Shown here piece by piece: positions 8,464-15,821 of a DNA stretch of 64,000 bases; positions within the stretch are counted from its first letter, which is position 1; every line of letters begins with the position of its first letter. Source of the stretch: Aestuariibaculum sp. M13 (GTDB lineage: Bacteria > Bacteroidota > Bacteroidia > Flavobacteriales > Flavobacteriaceae). The stretch lies in the NCBI RefSeq assembly GCF_024723255.1, contig NZ_JANIAC010000001.1, positions 1,069,548-1,133,547 on the forward strand. Direction: 5' to 3'. A program made the translations under genes and the position numbers. The notes under the pieces were generated by a model. It saw only the letters and a program-made list of their open reading frames with translations, had not been told where the DNA came from and did no database searches.

Positions 8464-8841
8464 TTAGAACGGTAAATCGTCGTGATCATCTTCATTTAAA
8501 CTTCCTGCTGGTTCAAAAGCATCCATTGGAGGTACCGGTGGTAAATTATCTCCTGAAGCTCCCGCTTGAACTGCTTCAATTCTCCACCCTTGAATAGTGT
8601 TGAAATATTTCGTTTCTCCTTGTGGGTTTACCCATTCTCTACCACGTAAGTTAATACTAACTTTTACCTGTTGTCCAACCTGGTAACTGTTTAATAAATC
8701 AGTTTTATCCTGTACGAACTCAACCATAATGTGTTGTGGATACTGCTCTTCAGTAGTTACAACAACTTCTCTTTTTCTAAAACCATTACTTCCAAAAGAT
8801 TGAGTTTCACCAATCATTTTAATTCTTCCTTGAACTTCCAT
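8464..8841 (-). CDS. DUF3127 OB-fold-like protein with an SSB-type acidic tail
   Basis: 125 residues. The N-terminal part (about 1-95) is a strand-rich, OB-like domain (MEVQGRIKMIGETQSFGSNG, VKVSINLRGREWVNP). Then comes a Gly/Pro-rich linker and an acidic C-terminus ending DDHDDLPF. That tip closely resembles the protein-recruiting tip of single-stranded DNA-binding proteins, including the DDDLPF of the true SSB in this window (34854-35306). DUF3127 has no firm function; nucleic-acid binding is an inference from fold and tail. It follows the flavin reductase gene (8877-9746) by 35 bp on the same strand. Confidence 0.8.
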   Translation of the reverse strand: MEVQGRIKMIGETQSFGSNGFRKREVVVTTEEQYPQHIMVEFVQDKTDLLNSYQVGQQVKVSINLRGREWVNPQGETKYFNTIQGWRIEAVQAGASGDNLPPVPPMDAFEPAGSLNEDDHDDLPF

Positions 8842-8876
8842 GTATTACTATTTATTCAGATTTATACTTTATTTAC

Positions 8877-9746
8877 TTAACTTAATAATATTTTCCAGGC
8901 ACTATCCACATCACCATAACTCAAATATTTCTTAGCCAGTTTATGTTTTTCACGGTGCGAGGCTGTTTTTATATTCGGATAACGCTCGCCTAAATCCGTT
9001 ACAAACGCCGTCACGTCTTCGTTACTTGGCAAAGCCTCTACATTACCCAACATTCCCAAATCGTTGCCTGTTAAAACCATGCTGTTTTTAATCTCCTCCG
9101 GAAAACTATCCACTCCTATTCCTACAGTTGAAATAGGCTTCGGAATTTCAAAAAAACCTTTGTTTGCTCTGGTATAATAACTCCCTCCGGCTCTGGCAAC
9201 CAAATCTAATTTCTCCTGAATAACGTGTCCGTCTTTATCTAGAACGTCTTCATCAATATGAAGTTTTACAACCTCACAGATAATTAAATTCCCGGCGCCA
9301 CCTTCAGTTCCCAAAGCGATAATATCGTTCACCTTACATTCCATTTGCACCGGCGATTCGGCTACACGAAATGGTTTAACAATATCAGACTTTAACATGG
9401 TTAACCCTGATTTTTCAAATTCGTTAACGCCTTCAGGAAAATCTGAACTCGATAACGACATTTGATGTACCATATCGTAATTAACAGTGTTAATAACAAC
9501 TTCGCGAGTCGCCTCAATATTCTTTAATGTATGCTTAATCGTATTGTCTTTAACACGACGCGATGGTGAAAAAACAAGTATTGGCGGATTAGAGCTAAAT
9601 ACATTAAAAAAACTAAATGGTGATAAATTTATACGCCCTTCGGCATCAACTGTACTGGCAAAAGCTATAGGTCTTGGCGCTACTGCACTTAACAAATAAC
9701 CATGTAACAAACTGGTTCTTATTTCTTTGGGATCTATAGACTGCAT
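8877..9746 (-). CDS. Flavin reductase family protein (FMN-binding split barrel)
   Basis: 289 residues. The N-terminal part (about 1-205) is a flavin-reductase-like split barrel: SAVAPRPIAFASTVDAEG (20-37), NLSPFSFFNVFSSNPPIL and the phosphate/flavin loop after it. A C-terminal extension of about 80 residues is helical. Members bind FMN and reduce it with NAD(P)H or act as small flavoproteins; the substrate here is unknown. The gene has its own -7 box at 9772-9779 and may be co-transcribed with the DUF3127 gene downstream. Confidence 0.82.
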   Translation of the reverse strand: MQSIDPKEIRTSLLHGYLLSAVAPRPIAFASTVDAEGRINLSPFSFFNVFSSNPPILVFSPSRRVKDNTIKHTLKNIEATREVVINTVNYDMVHQMSLSSSDFPEGVNEFEKSGLTMLKSDIVKPFRVAESPVQMECKVNDIIALGTEGGAGNLIICEVVKLHIDEDVLDKDGHVIQEKLDLVARAGGSYYTRANKGFFEIPKPISTVGIGVDSFPEEIKNSMVLTGNDLGMLGNVEALPSNEDVTAFVTDLGERYPNIKTASHREKHKLAKKYLSYGDVDSAWKILLS

Positions 9747-9771
9747 CTAGTTTTGTTTCAACAAATGTAAC

Positions 9772-9779
9772 TAATCTAA
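9772..9779 (-). promoter_or_regulatory. Promoter -7 box of the flavin reductase gene
   Basis: Minus-strand TACATTTG matches TAnnTTTG, 25 nt before the start codon at 9746. No well-spaced -33 TTG was seen. Confidence 0.5.
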
Positions 9780-9862
9780 ATTGTAACTAAAAACCAATTT
9801 ACTAACAAGTTAAACAATAATATTAACAGATTTGCATTATATTAGATACTAATTAAAAACGC

Positions 9863-11014
9863 ATGATTTTTACTAAATATAGTAATACACTACGCTGGGT
9901 TATTGTAGCCGCTTCTCTTATTATAGTTTCCCTGATTTTGTGGAAAACCTACGAGTTTTTTCAACATTTTAAAGAAGAAGAACGTACCAAAATGGAAAAT
10001 TGGTCCTTTGCGCAGACCGAATTTATCAATTCTGATGACGATGCTACGAACCTAGACCTCACCCTGAAAATTATGAGCAGCAACGAAACTACACCTATGC
10101 TGGTTATTAATGAAGATGGCAGCTTAAACAGTTTTAAAAATTTAGATGAGACCAAAATTCAGGATTCACTATACGTACAAAAATTAATTGCCAAATTTGC
10201 TGAAGAAAACCGCCCCATTCCTGTAAAATTAGGCAATACCATTGCCAGCACTATTTACTATGGCAACTCCCCACTTTTAAATAAACTTAAATATTATCCA
10301 TTAGCTTTATTATTGATTGTGTTTTTATTTGGCGCTGTGATTTTCTTTTTCTACCGAAGCACTAAAAATGCAACTCAAAATAAACTATGGTCGGGTATGG
10401 CTAAAGAAACTGCACATCAAATCGGTACGCCATTATCCTCTTTAATAGGATGGACAGAAATATTAAAATCTGAAAATGTAAATCCAAGTTATATCTCTGA
10501 AATTGAAAAAGATATAGACCGCTTACAAACTATAACAGAACGCTTTAGCAAAATTGGTTCAATTCCTACCTTAGAATTAGCAGATATTAAAAAAGAGACC
10601 CTAGATTCTTACGATTATTTAAAAGCGCGTGCTTCTAAACTAATTGACTTTGAAATTGTTATGCCCGAAAGTGGCATTTTAGTAAATTTGAACAAACAAC
10701 TTTACAGTTGGGCCATTGAGAACCTGGTTAAAAATGCCATTGACGCCATGAAAGGCAGAGGTAAACTAATTGTTGAGATTGTTGAGATTGATAGCACCGT
10801 AAAAATTAATGTTACCGATACCGGAAAAGGTATCGCCAAGAAAGACTTTAATAAAATTTTTGAACCAGGATATACCACTAAAAAACGTGGCTGGGGATTA
10901 GGCTTATCGCTAACCAAACGTATTATTGAAGACTTTCATGATGGCAAGATTAAAGTTTTACACTCTGAAAAAGATAAAGGCACAACCATACAAATAACTC
11001 TTAAACGCGCTTAG
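9863..11014 (+). CDS. Orphan sensor histidine kinase
   Basis: 383 residues: TM1 (about 10-28), an extracytoplasmic sensor of about 115 residues with no recognised domain, TM2 (about 145-163), a histidine box AKETAHQIGTPLSSL (phospho-acceptor His185), then the ATPase domain with N-box ENLVKNAIDA (286-295), G1 DTGKGI (319-324), F-box FEPGYTTK (333-340) and G2 GWGLGLSL (343-350). The HQIGTP form replaces the usual HELRTP and is frequent in Bacteroidota. There is no HAMP or PAS domain and no response regulator in this window, so it is an orphan. It is followed after 3 nt by a zinc-ribbon membrane protein. Confidence 0.88.
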   Translation: MIFTKYSNTLRWVIVAASLIIVSLILWKTYEFFQHFKEEERTKMENWSFAQTEFINSDDDATNLDLTLKIMSSNETTPMLVINEDGSLNSFKNLDETKIQDSLYVQKLIAKFAEENRPIPVKLGNTIASTIYYGNSPLLNKLKYYPLALLLIVFLFGAVIFFFYRSTKNATQNKLWSGMAKETAHQIGTPLSSLIGWTEILKSENVNPSYISEIEKDIDRLQTITERFSKIGSIPTLELADIKKETLDSYDYLKARASKLIDFEIVMPESGILVNLNKQLYSWAIENLVKNAIDAMKGRGKLIVEIVEIDSTVKINVTDTGKGIAKKDFNKIFEPGYTTKKRGWGLGLSLTKRIIEDFHDGKIKVLHSEKDKGTTIQITLKRA

Positions 11015-11017
11015 GCT

Positions 11018-11368
11018 ATGGCAGAACACTATATCAAAATTAAAGCTGTTGATCTTAACAACAATTGCCCGGAATGTTACAGTAAAGAAGGCTTAAAACT
11101 TACCTTTAAGCAAAAGTTTATAGAAACCAACTTCTATAAAAAAATTACTTCTGATATTAAATACGAAATGGATTGCTTAACTTGTAATACGCATATTTAC
11201 CCCGTAAAATGGACCGAAGATATTGAGCGTGTGTTTGAATATCACAAAAGAGGATTTAACCCTAAACAAGCCTCGACACATTTTAAAAAGGCGACGTGGC
11301 TTGCCATTACTTCAGGTGTATTTATTGCATTGTGTATAACCGCAGTTATAATATATAGCGTATTATAA
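11018..11368 (+). CDS. Small zinc-ribbon protein with C-terminal membrane anchor
   Basis: 116 residues, family not recognised. Two Cys pairs, CPEC (17-20) and CLTC (53-56), could bind one zinc. A basic region follows, then one membrane helix (about 92-114) at the C-terminus, so the Cys domain should face the cytoplasm. It starts 3 nt after the histidine kinase stop, so the two are surely co-transcribed; a role next to that kinase is an inference. Its last codons overlap the convergent hinT end by 6 nt. Confidence 0.7.
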   Translation: MAEHYIKIKAVDLNNNCPECYSKEGLKLTFKQKFIETNFYKKITSDIKYEMDCLTCNTHIYPVKWTEDIERVFEYHKRGFNPKQASTHFKKATWLAITSGVFIALCITAVIIYSVL

Positions 11369-11752
11369 AGCTGCCTTAATTTTTTCTGCTACAGCCTCAA
11401 ACTCCTCTTGGGAGTGCGATACTTTTTTAATAAAACGCGCATCTTCCATGGTTGATAATGGTATTAAGTGTACGTGAACGTGAGGCACTTCTAAACCAAT
11501 AACAGTAACACCTACTCGTTTACAAGGAATAGATTTCTCGATAGCAATCGCTACCTTTCTTGAAAACTGCATTAATCCCGTGTAGGTCGCTTCATCTAAA
11601 TCGAAAATTTTATCAACTTCCTTTTTAGGAATACAAAGTGTATGTCCTGAAGCATTTGGATTAACATCTAAAAATGCTAAAAACTCATCAGTCTCAGCAA
11701 TTTTATAACAAGGAATTTCTCCATTAACTATTTTAGTAAAAATTGAAGCCAT
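11363..11752 (-). CDS. hinT: HIT family purine nucleoside phosphoramidase (HinT)
   Basis: 129 residues with the histidine triad PHVHVHLIPL (90-99; H91, H93, H95) and the N-terminal FTKIVNGEIPCYKI typical of HinT. It hydrolyses adenosine 5'-phosphoramidates, including by-products of aminoacyl-tRNA synthetases. It lies directly downstream of greA on the same strand, with a terminator between, an order common in flavobacteria. Confidence 0.92.
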   Translation of the reverse strand: MASIFTKIVNGEIPCYKIAETDEFLAFLDVNPNASGHTLCIPKKEVDKIFDLDEATYTGLMQFSRKVAIAIEKSIPCKRVGVTVIGLEVPHVHVHLIPLSTMEDARFIKKVSHSQEEFEAVAEKIKAAL

Positions 11753-11780
11753 AATATTAAAAATGAGAGATTATAAATTT

Positions 11781-11816
11781 AAAAGATTCCTGACTAAGTT
11801 AAGACAGGAATCTTTT
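11781..11816 (-). terminator. Terminator of greA
   Basis: Arms AAAAGATTCCTG (11781-11792) and CAGGAATCTTTT (11805-11816), a 12-bp stem with a 12-nt loop, 25 nt after the greA stop. Some read-through into hinT is likely. Confidence 0.65.
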
Positions 11817-11840
11817 AAAAACATTGTATTTTATTATTAT

Positions 11841-12314
11841 TTATCTTGAAATTTCGATAATATCAAATTTCATCACGCCATTAGGAACCTGAATTTCAGC
11901 AATATCACCAACAGATTTCCCTAATAATCCTTTACCTATAGGTGAATTTACAGAAATTTTACCCGCTGCTAAATTTGCTTCACTTTCAGCCACTAAAGTA
12001 TATACCACTTCCATACCGTTGGTTTGGTTTTTTATTTTCACTTTAGATAATACCAAAACTTTAGAGGTATCTAATTGCGACTCATCAATAATACGGGCAT
12101 TAGAAAGTACTTCTTCAAGTTTAGAAATCTTCATTTCCAATAAACCCTGAGCTTCTTTCGCAGCGTCGTATTCTGCATTCTCACTTAAATCTCCTTTATC
12201 TCTGGCATCGGCAATAGCCTGTGATGCTTTTGGGCGTTCTATATCTTTTAGTTGTTTTAATTCGTCTCTTAATTTCTTTAATCCTTCCGGTGTATAGTAC
12301 GATACTTTACTCAT
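11841..12314 (-). CDS. greA: Transcription elongation factor GreA
   Basis: 157 residues from the ATG at 12314, which gives the conserved MSKVSYYTPEGL start; an ATG at 12326 would add four residues. The N-terminal coiled coil carries the catalytic acidic tip DLSENAEYDAAKE, and the C-terminal domain has SPIGKGLLGKSVGD. GreA enters the RNA polymerase secondary channel and stimulates cleavage of backtracked transcripts. Its promoter and a very early intrinsic-terminator-like hairpin at 12371-12411 suggest attenuation (see findings). Confidence 0.95.
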   Translation of the reverse strand: MSKVSYYTPEGLKKLRDELKQLKDIERPKASQAIADARDKGDLSENAEYDAAKEAQGLLEMKISKLEEVLSNARIIDESQLDTSKVLVLSKVKIKNQTNGMEVVYTLVAESEANLAAGKISVNSPIGKGLLGKSVGDIAEIQVPNGVMKFDIIEISR

Positions 12315-12370
12315 AACTTCATTCATTTAATAATTAAAAATGCCGAAAACATGTCTATCGATTTTCTGCA

Positions 12371-12397
12371 TAAAAAAAATCTCGTTTTCACGAGATT
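12371..12397 (-). promoter_or_regulatory. Attenuator-like hairpin plus T-run in the greA leader
   Basis: On the minus strand, arms AATCTCGT (12397-12390) and ACGAGATT (12385-12378) enclose a 4-nt loop. They are followed at once by a run of eight U in RNA (12379-12372, partly paired). It lies 57 nt before the greA ATG, and the predicted transcript would begin almost at the hairpin. No minus-strand gene ends here: the receptor gene at 12956 has its own terminator at 12906-12932. Confidence 0.65.
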
Positions 12398-12403
12398 GAG
12401 TAA

Positions 12404-12411
12404 CAAATATA
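12404..12411 (-). promoter_or_regulatory. Promoter -7 box of greA
   Basis: Minus-strand TATATTTG, an exact TAnnTTTG match, about 90 nt before the greA start. Transcription should begin about 6-8 nt downstream, next to the hairpin. Confidence 0.6.
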
Positions 12412-12472
12412 CAAAATATTTATCTCAATTTCCTTTTTGTTGTAAATTGCGGTAGAATATTTTGCGAATTTT

Positions 12473-12907
12473 ATGAAGCCTCTTTTATACATCCTTACCC
12501 TTTTTTTAATCGTGTCTTGCAGTAACGACGATATTATAAAAAACCCTTATTTACCGGACTACAAGTTTAACACAAACAACTTTATCGACACCAGATTACC
12601 GCAATACAACAAACTTCAACTACCGGGGAATTATGTGATTTTAGAAGGTTATGGCATAAATGGTGTGGTATTGTTTTATGCTGGAGGTGACATTTATAAT
12701 GCCTTTGAATTATCGGACCCTAATCACGCTTTAAGCACTTGCTCCAAATTAACGATTGATGGGATTATTGCTTCATGCACTTGCAATGATGACAACTCCT
12801 ATGATATTCTAACAGGAAACATGGCCGAAGGTACTACCGGACAATATACTTTATTACGTTATAATGTTGAAGTTTCCGGGTATATTATTCGAGTATACAA
12901 CAATTAA
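12473..12907 (+). CDS. Lipoprotein with Rieske-like but ligand-poor domain
   Basis: 144 residues. A lipoprotein signal ends LIVSC (Cys16 lipidated). The middle (about 45-144) is strand-rich, and the block SDPNHALSTC...SCTCNDDNSYDILTG (81-115) parallels the two cluster-binding loops of Rieske proteins, but the canonical C-x-H and C-x-x-H pairs are not intact. Proteins of this type are common, unnamed lipoproteins in flavobacteria. Iron-sulfur binding is doubtful; the Cys90, Cys102 and Cys104 set might bind a metal or form disulfides. It is a lone gene between divergent greA and the convergent TonB receptor. Confidence 0.65.
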   Translation: MKPLLYILTLFLIVSCSNDDIIKNPYLPDYKFNTNNFIDTRLPQYNKLQLPGNYVILEGYGINGVVLFYAGGDIYNAFELSDPNHALSTCSKLTIDGIIASCTCNDDNSYDILTGNMAEGTTGQYTLLRYNVEVSGYIIRVYNN

Positions 12908-12932
12908 AAAACGCCCCAGTTAGGAGCGTTTT
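12906..12932. terminator. Bidirectional terminator between lipoprotein and TonB receptor genes
   Basis: Arms AAAACGC (12908-12914) and GCGTTTT (12926-12932) with additional inner G-C pairs, an A-run before and T-rich sequence after. The genes converge here. Confidence 0.7.
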
Positions 12933-12955
12933 CATTTTCTAACTTTTCTCTTTCA

Positions 12956-15205
12956 TTAAAACTTTAAAGTCATTCCTAAAAGGAAATTAATTTTTGCCTG
13001 CGGATAATAGAAATTCTCGGTTATAGCATTATCATTACTTCCTTGTGGTCTGTAATAATAGCTATAAGTATATCCATTAGACACATATTCGTTATCGAAA
13101 ATATTATTCACTAACAGATTAAAAGCTACTTCTTTAATCCAGTTTGGCTGTATCTTAAAAGTCGCATTAAAATTATTTACAAAATATGCCTCCATACTCT
13201 TAGCGTCACTTGAAGTATTATCTAAATACTGCTTGCCTACATATTTTGAAATAAACGCCAGATTTAAATTTTCTAAAGGTGTAAAACGAACAGCTCCTCC
13301 GGCAACAACGTTTGGTGAAAATGAAATGTCGGTATCTTCATAAGATGTTGTAATAGCATCGTAAGACACGGTTTCCCAAGTATTCGGGTCGTACTGGGCA
13401 TCGTAAACCACGTAGTCGAAATTTTTAATTTTGTTTTGACTGAAAGTCGCATTGGCATCAACTCGTAGCATATCTGAAAATTTATAACCCGCCTGTAATT
13501 CTACACCTGCTCTGAAACTTTCCTTTACATTTTCACGAATGGGGTCTCCAACATTATCTAAATCGCCTGTTAACACCAATTGATCTTTATAATCCATATA
13601 ATACAGATTAGCAGTCGCATAATACTTTGGTGTTTTTAACTTATAACCAAACTCGTAATCGTATAAACGTTCTGGTTGTGGCAATACAGGATTCTTTGTT
13701 AAATCGTCGCGATTTGGTTCTCTATTGGCAATGGCTAACGACCCGTAAACCGAATTATAATTATCAATAGTATATGTTACCCCTGCTTTTGGATTGAAGA
13801 AATTATAAGTTTCTGAAACATCAATTGGGATTAAATCTGAACTCAATCCGTTAGACTTATAATCTACACCTCTATACTGTATATCGGCAAATAAAAACCA
13901 TGTATAATTTAAAGTATATTCAGCTTTTAAATACGCATTGTAATCATTTTTCTCTCCTACACTAGTATAGTAATCTGTTCGAATTGGCACAGAAACCGGA
14001 AACGAATCCCATATTAATTCACCAAAATGGTCGCCATCATACTTATTATATCCTCCCCCTAAATATACATTTAGATTATCTTTTTTATAGTTGAAAGAAG
14101 ACACGATTGCATAAAAATCATTATCTAACCAACGGCGTCTAATAACTTCGCCTTCTTCACTGGCATCGGCACTTTCAGGAAAATAATCACCTACTTCCTC
14201 ACCATCTTTATATTGTTCAAAATAGCCTTTCCCGCGTGTATAATTCCCCGAAAGGTTTGCTGAAAAATGAGTATTAAACTGATGCGATACATGCAATTGA
14301 TAATGAGTTTGCTCGTAATGATCAATCTCGTTATCGTAAGTATAATAGTTATACGTACGGCCTGAATTCAATAGATTTTCAGCTTCAGCTTCCGAAGAAT
14401 AATTTCTATCGACAAAATCCTGAATACCTTGTAAATCACCTTTTACAACGGCTTCTGGCGTACCATACCAAGACTGATACGTTTTTTCTTTTCCTCCAAA
14501 AACGATTGCTTTAACCGATGTTTTTTCATCTAAAAATCCTCCTTCAACATAATATGATGATAAATCGGAAGACGCACGATCAATATAACCATCACTCATA
14601 ATTTTAGATAGTCGACCTTCCGCATAAAACCCATTTTTTAATCCAGATCCTAAACTGATATTATGCTTACGTGTGCCGTAAGATCCTACTACATTTGTGG
14701 TTGTTGCGTAACCTTCGGTTGAAGGATTAAGAGTTTTTAAGTTTAAACTTGCTCCAAATGCTCCAGAACCATTGGTACTGGTTCCTACGCCACGTTGCAA
14801 CTGAATATCTTCAACAGAACTCACAAAATCAGGCATATTTACCCAAAATGTCCCCTGACTTTCAGCATCATTATACGGAATACCGTTTATGGTTACATTT
14901 ACGCGAGTTGCATCGGTACCTCGAACACGAATACCTGTATACCCTACACCTGCTCCGGCATCAGAAGTTGTAACAACAGATGGCAACTGGTCTAATAAAA
15001 TAGGTAAATCCTGACCCAAATTGGTCGACTCCAGTTCTTCTTTAGATATGTTAGTGAAGGCAACCGGTGTTTTATCTTTTGCGCGGGTTGCAGAGAGCAA
15101 AACTTCATCTAATTTTTCAACCTGAGTTGAATCTTGTTGTTGTTCTTGGGCATTAACCTGAATAGCTAATACCAAAGTAGTTAAAACAATAAATAAATGT
15201 TTCAT
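12956..15205 (-). CDS. TonB-dependent receptor, likely thiamine uptake
   Basis: 749 residues. Signal peptide (about 1-19, ending VNAQ); TonB-box-like region LDEVLLSATRAKD (about 33-45); plug domain (about 45-160: IRVRGTDATRVNVTINGIPY, LQRGVGTSTNGSGAFGASLNL); a 22-strand-type barrel ending FLLGMTLKF. Such receptors import scarce nutrients across the outer membrane using TonB/ExbBD energy. The TPP riboswitch just upstream (about 15303-15385) shows that its expression answers to thiamine pyrophosphate, so thiamine or a derivative is the likely substrate. The thiamine-related operon at 15414-18780 ends right before it. The substrate is inferred; the family is certain. Confidence 0.93.
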   Translation of the reverse strand: MKHLFIVLTTLVLAIQVNAQEQQQDSTQVEKLDEVLLSATRAKDKTPVAFTNISKEELESTNLGQDLPILLDQLPSVVTTSDAGAGVGYTGIRVRGTDATRVNVTINGIPYNDAESQGTFWVNMPDFVSSVEDIQLQRGVGTSTNGSGAFGASLNLKTLNPSTEGYATTTNVVGSYGTRKHNISLGSGLKNGFYAEGRLSKIMSDGYIDRASSDLSSYYVEGGFLDEKTSVKAIVFGGKEKTYQSWYGTPEAVVKGDLQGIQDFVDRNYSSEAEAENLLNSGRTYNYYTYDNEIDHYEQTHYQLHVSHQFNTHFSANLSGNYTRGKGYFEQYKDGEEVGDYFPESADASEEGEVIRRRWLDNDFYAIVSSFNYKKDNLNVYLGGGYNKYDGDHFGELIWDSFPVSVPIRTDYYTSVGEKNDYNAYLKAEYTLNYTWFLFADIQYRGVDYKSNGLSSDLIPIDVSETYNFFNPKAGVTYTIDNYNSVYGSLAIANREPNRDDLTKNPVLPQPERLYDYEFGYKLKTPKYYATANLYYMDYKDQLVLTGDLDNVGDPIRENVKESFRAGVELQAGYKFSDMLRVDANATFSQNKIKNFDYVVYDAQYDPNTWETVSYDAITTSYEDTDISFSPNVVAGGAVRFTPLENLNLAFISKYVGKQYLDNTSSDAKSMEAYFVNNFNATFKIQPNWIKEVAFNLLVNNIFDNEYVSNGYTYSYYYRPQGSNDNAITENFYYPQAKINFLLGMTLKF

Positions 15206-15207
15206 TA

Positions 15208-15227
15208 CGATTATGACTTTATAATCG
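15208..15227 (-). promoter_or_regulatory. Hairpin at the receptor start codon, candidate riboswitch expression platform
   Basis: Minus-strand arms CGATTAT and ATAATCG with a 6-nt loop end 2 nt before the ATG at 15205. A second weak hairpin (GATAAAT with ATTTATC, 15273-15289) lies closer to the riboswitch. No T-run follows either, so control of translation initiation is more likely than termination. Confidence 0.4.
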
Positions 15228-15302
15228 AATAAAAAGAGGTTATTATTCTTAACTAATTTTGATTAAATAATTTGATAAATAAATTTATCCAAACAGCGAT
15301 TC

Positions 15303-15385
15303 TTCGCCTCCCTAAACAGCATTACCTGTTCTAGGTTCAATGGGTATGATCTCAGCCGATATAGGCACCCCTTTATGAGAACGGC
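15303..15385 (-). ncRNA. TPP riboswitch (THI element)
   Basis: Read on the minus strand, the conserved THI-box blocks appear in order: AGGGGTGCC, GGCTGAGATCATACCC, ATTGAACCTA, ACAGGTAATGCTG, then TTAGGGAGG closing the outer stem. CTGAGA and the ACCC/GAACCT/GGTAATGC segments are the ligand-binding core of the thiamine-pyrophosphate aptamer. It lies about 100 nt before the TonB-receptor start and has a perfect -7 box 2-9 nt upstream. Binding of TPP is expected to lower receptor expression. Confidence 0.93.
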
Positions 15386-15386
15386 G

Positions 15387-15394
15387 CAAAGGTA
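15387..15394 (-). promoter_or_regulatory. Promoter -7 box for the riboswitch/receptor transcript
   Basis: Minus-strand TACCTTTG fits TAnnTTTG and lies right before the riboswitch 5' end, so the transcript would start at the aptamer. It sits 20-27 nt before the arfB stop codon region, showing that the receptor is a separate unit from the upstream operon. Confidence 0.6.
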
Positions 15395-15413
15395 ATAAGC
15401 AATTTCGGATTAT

Positions 15414-15821
15414 TTAGTCTAAATCTGGCTTTTTTCTATTTTCCTTTTTTAAAGACTGATTCCTCTTACTTTTTATGCGTTTTCTAATTACAGATTTAGG
15501 AATTTTAGTCGGCACACGCTTCTTTTGAACTATCAAAACGTTTTCCATCATATCAAGAAAACGCTTTATAACAAGTTCTTTATTTTTATGCTGACTTCGG
15601 CTTTCTCCACATTGAAGGATTAAAACACCATCGTTAGTCAATCTATTTTGAAGTTTTTTTTCAAGTCTAGTTTTCTGAATATCATCAAAAACAACCGAAT
15701 CATTAAGACTAAAACTTAACTCAACTTTTGAAGAAACTTTATTGACATGTTGCCCACCAGAACCAGAACTTCTAATTGCTTTGAAATTTAATTCTTGTAT
15801 TAAAGCTTCTTTATTATACAT
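15414..15821 (-). CDS. arfB: Alternative ribosome-rescue factor ArfB (release-factor-like hydrolase)
   Basis: 135 residues. The GGQ motif lies in SSGSGGQHVNKVSSKVEL (18-35), followed by the domain-3 fold of class I release factors and a Lys/Arg-rich tail (about 108-135) that in ArfB enters the empty mRNA channel. It hydrolyses peptidyl-tRNA on stalled ribosomes lacking a stop codon. The length is normal. Its ATG overlaps the stop of the DUF4301 gene by 1 nt, so it is the last gene of the five-gene operon 18780-15414. Confidence 0.9.
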   Translation of the reverse strand: MYNKEALIQELNFKAIRSSGSGGQHVNKVSSKVELSFSLNDSVVFDDIQKTRLEKKLQNRLTNDGVLILQCGESRSQHKNKELVIKRFLDMMENVLIVQKKRVPTKIPKSVIRKRIKSKRNQSLKKENRKKPDLD

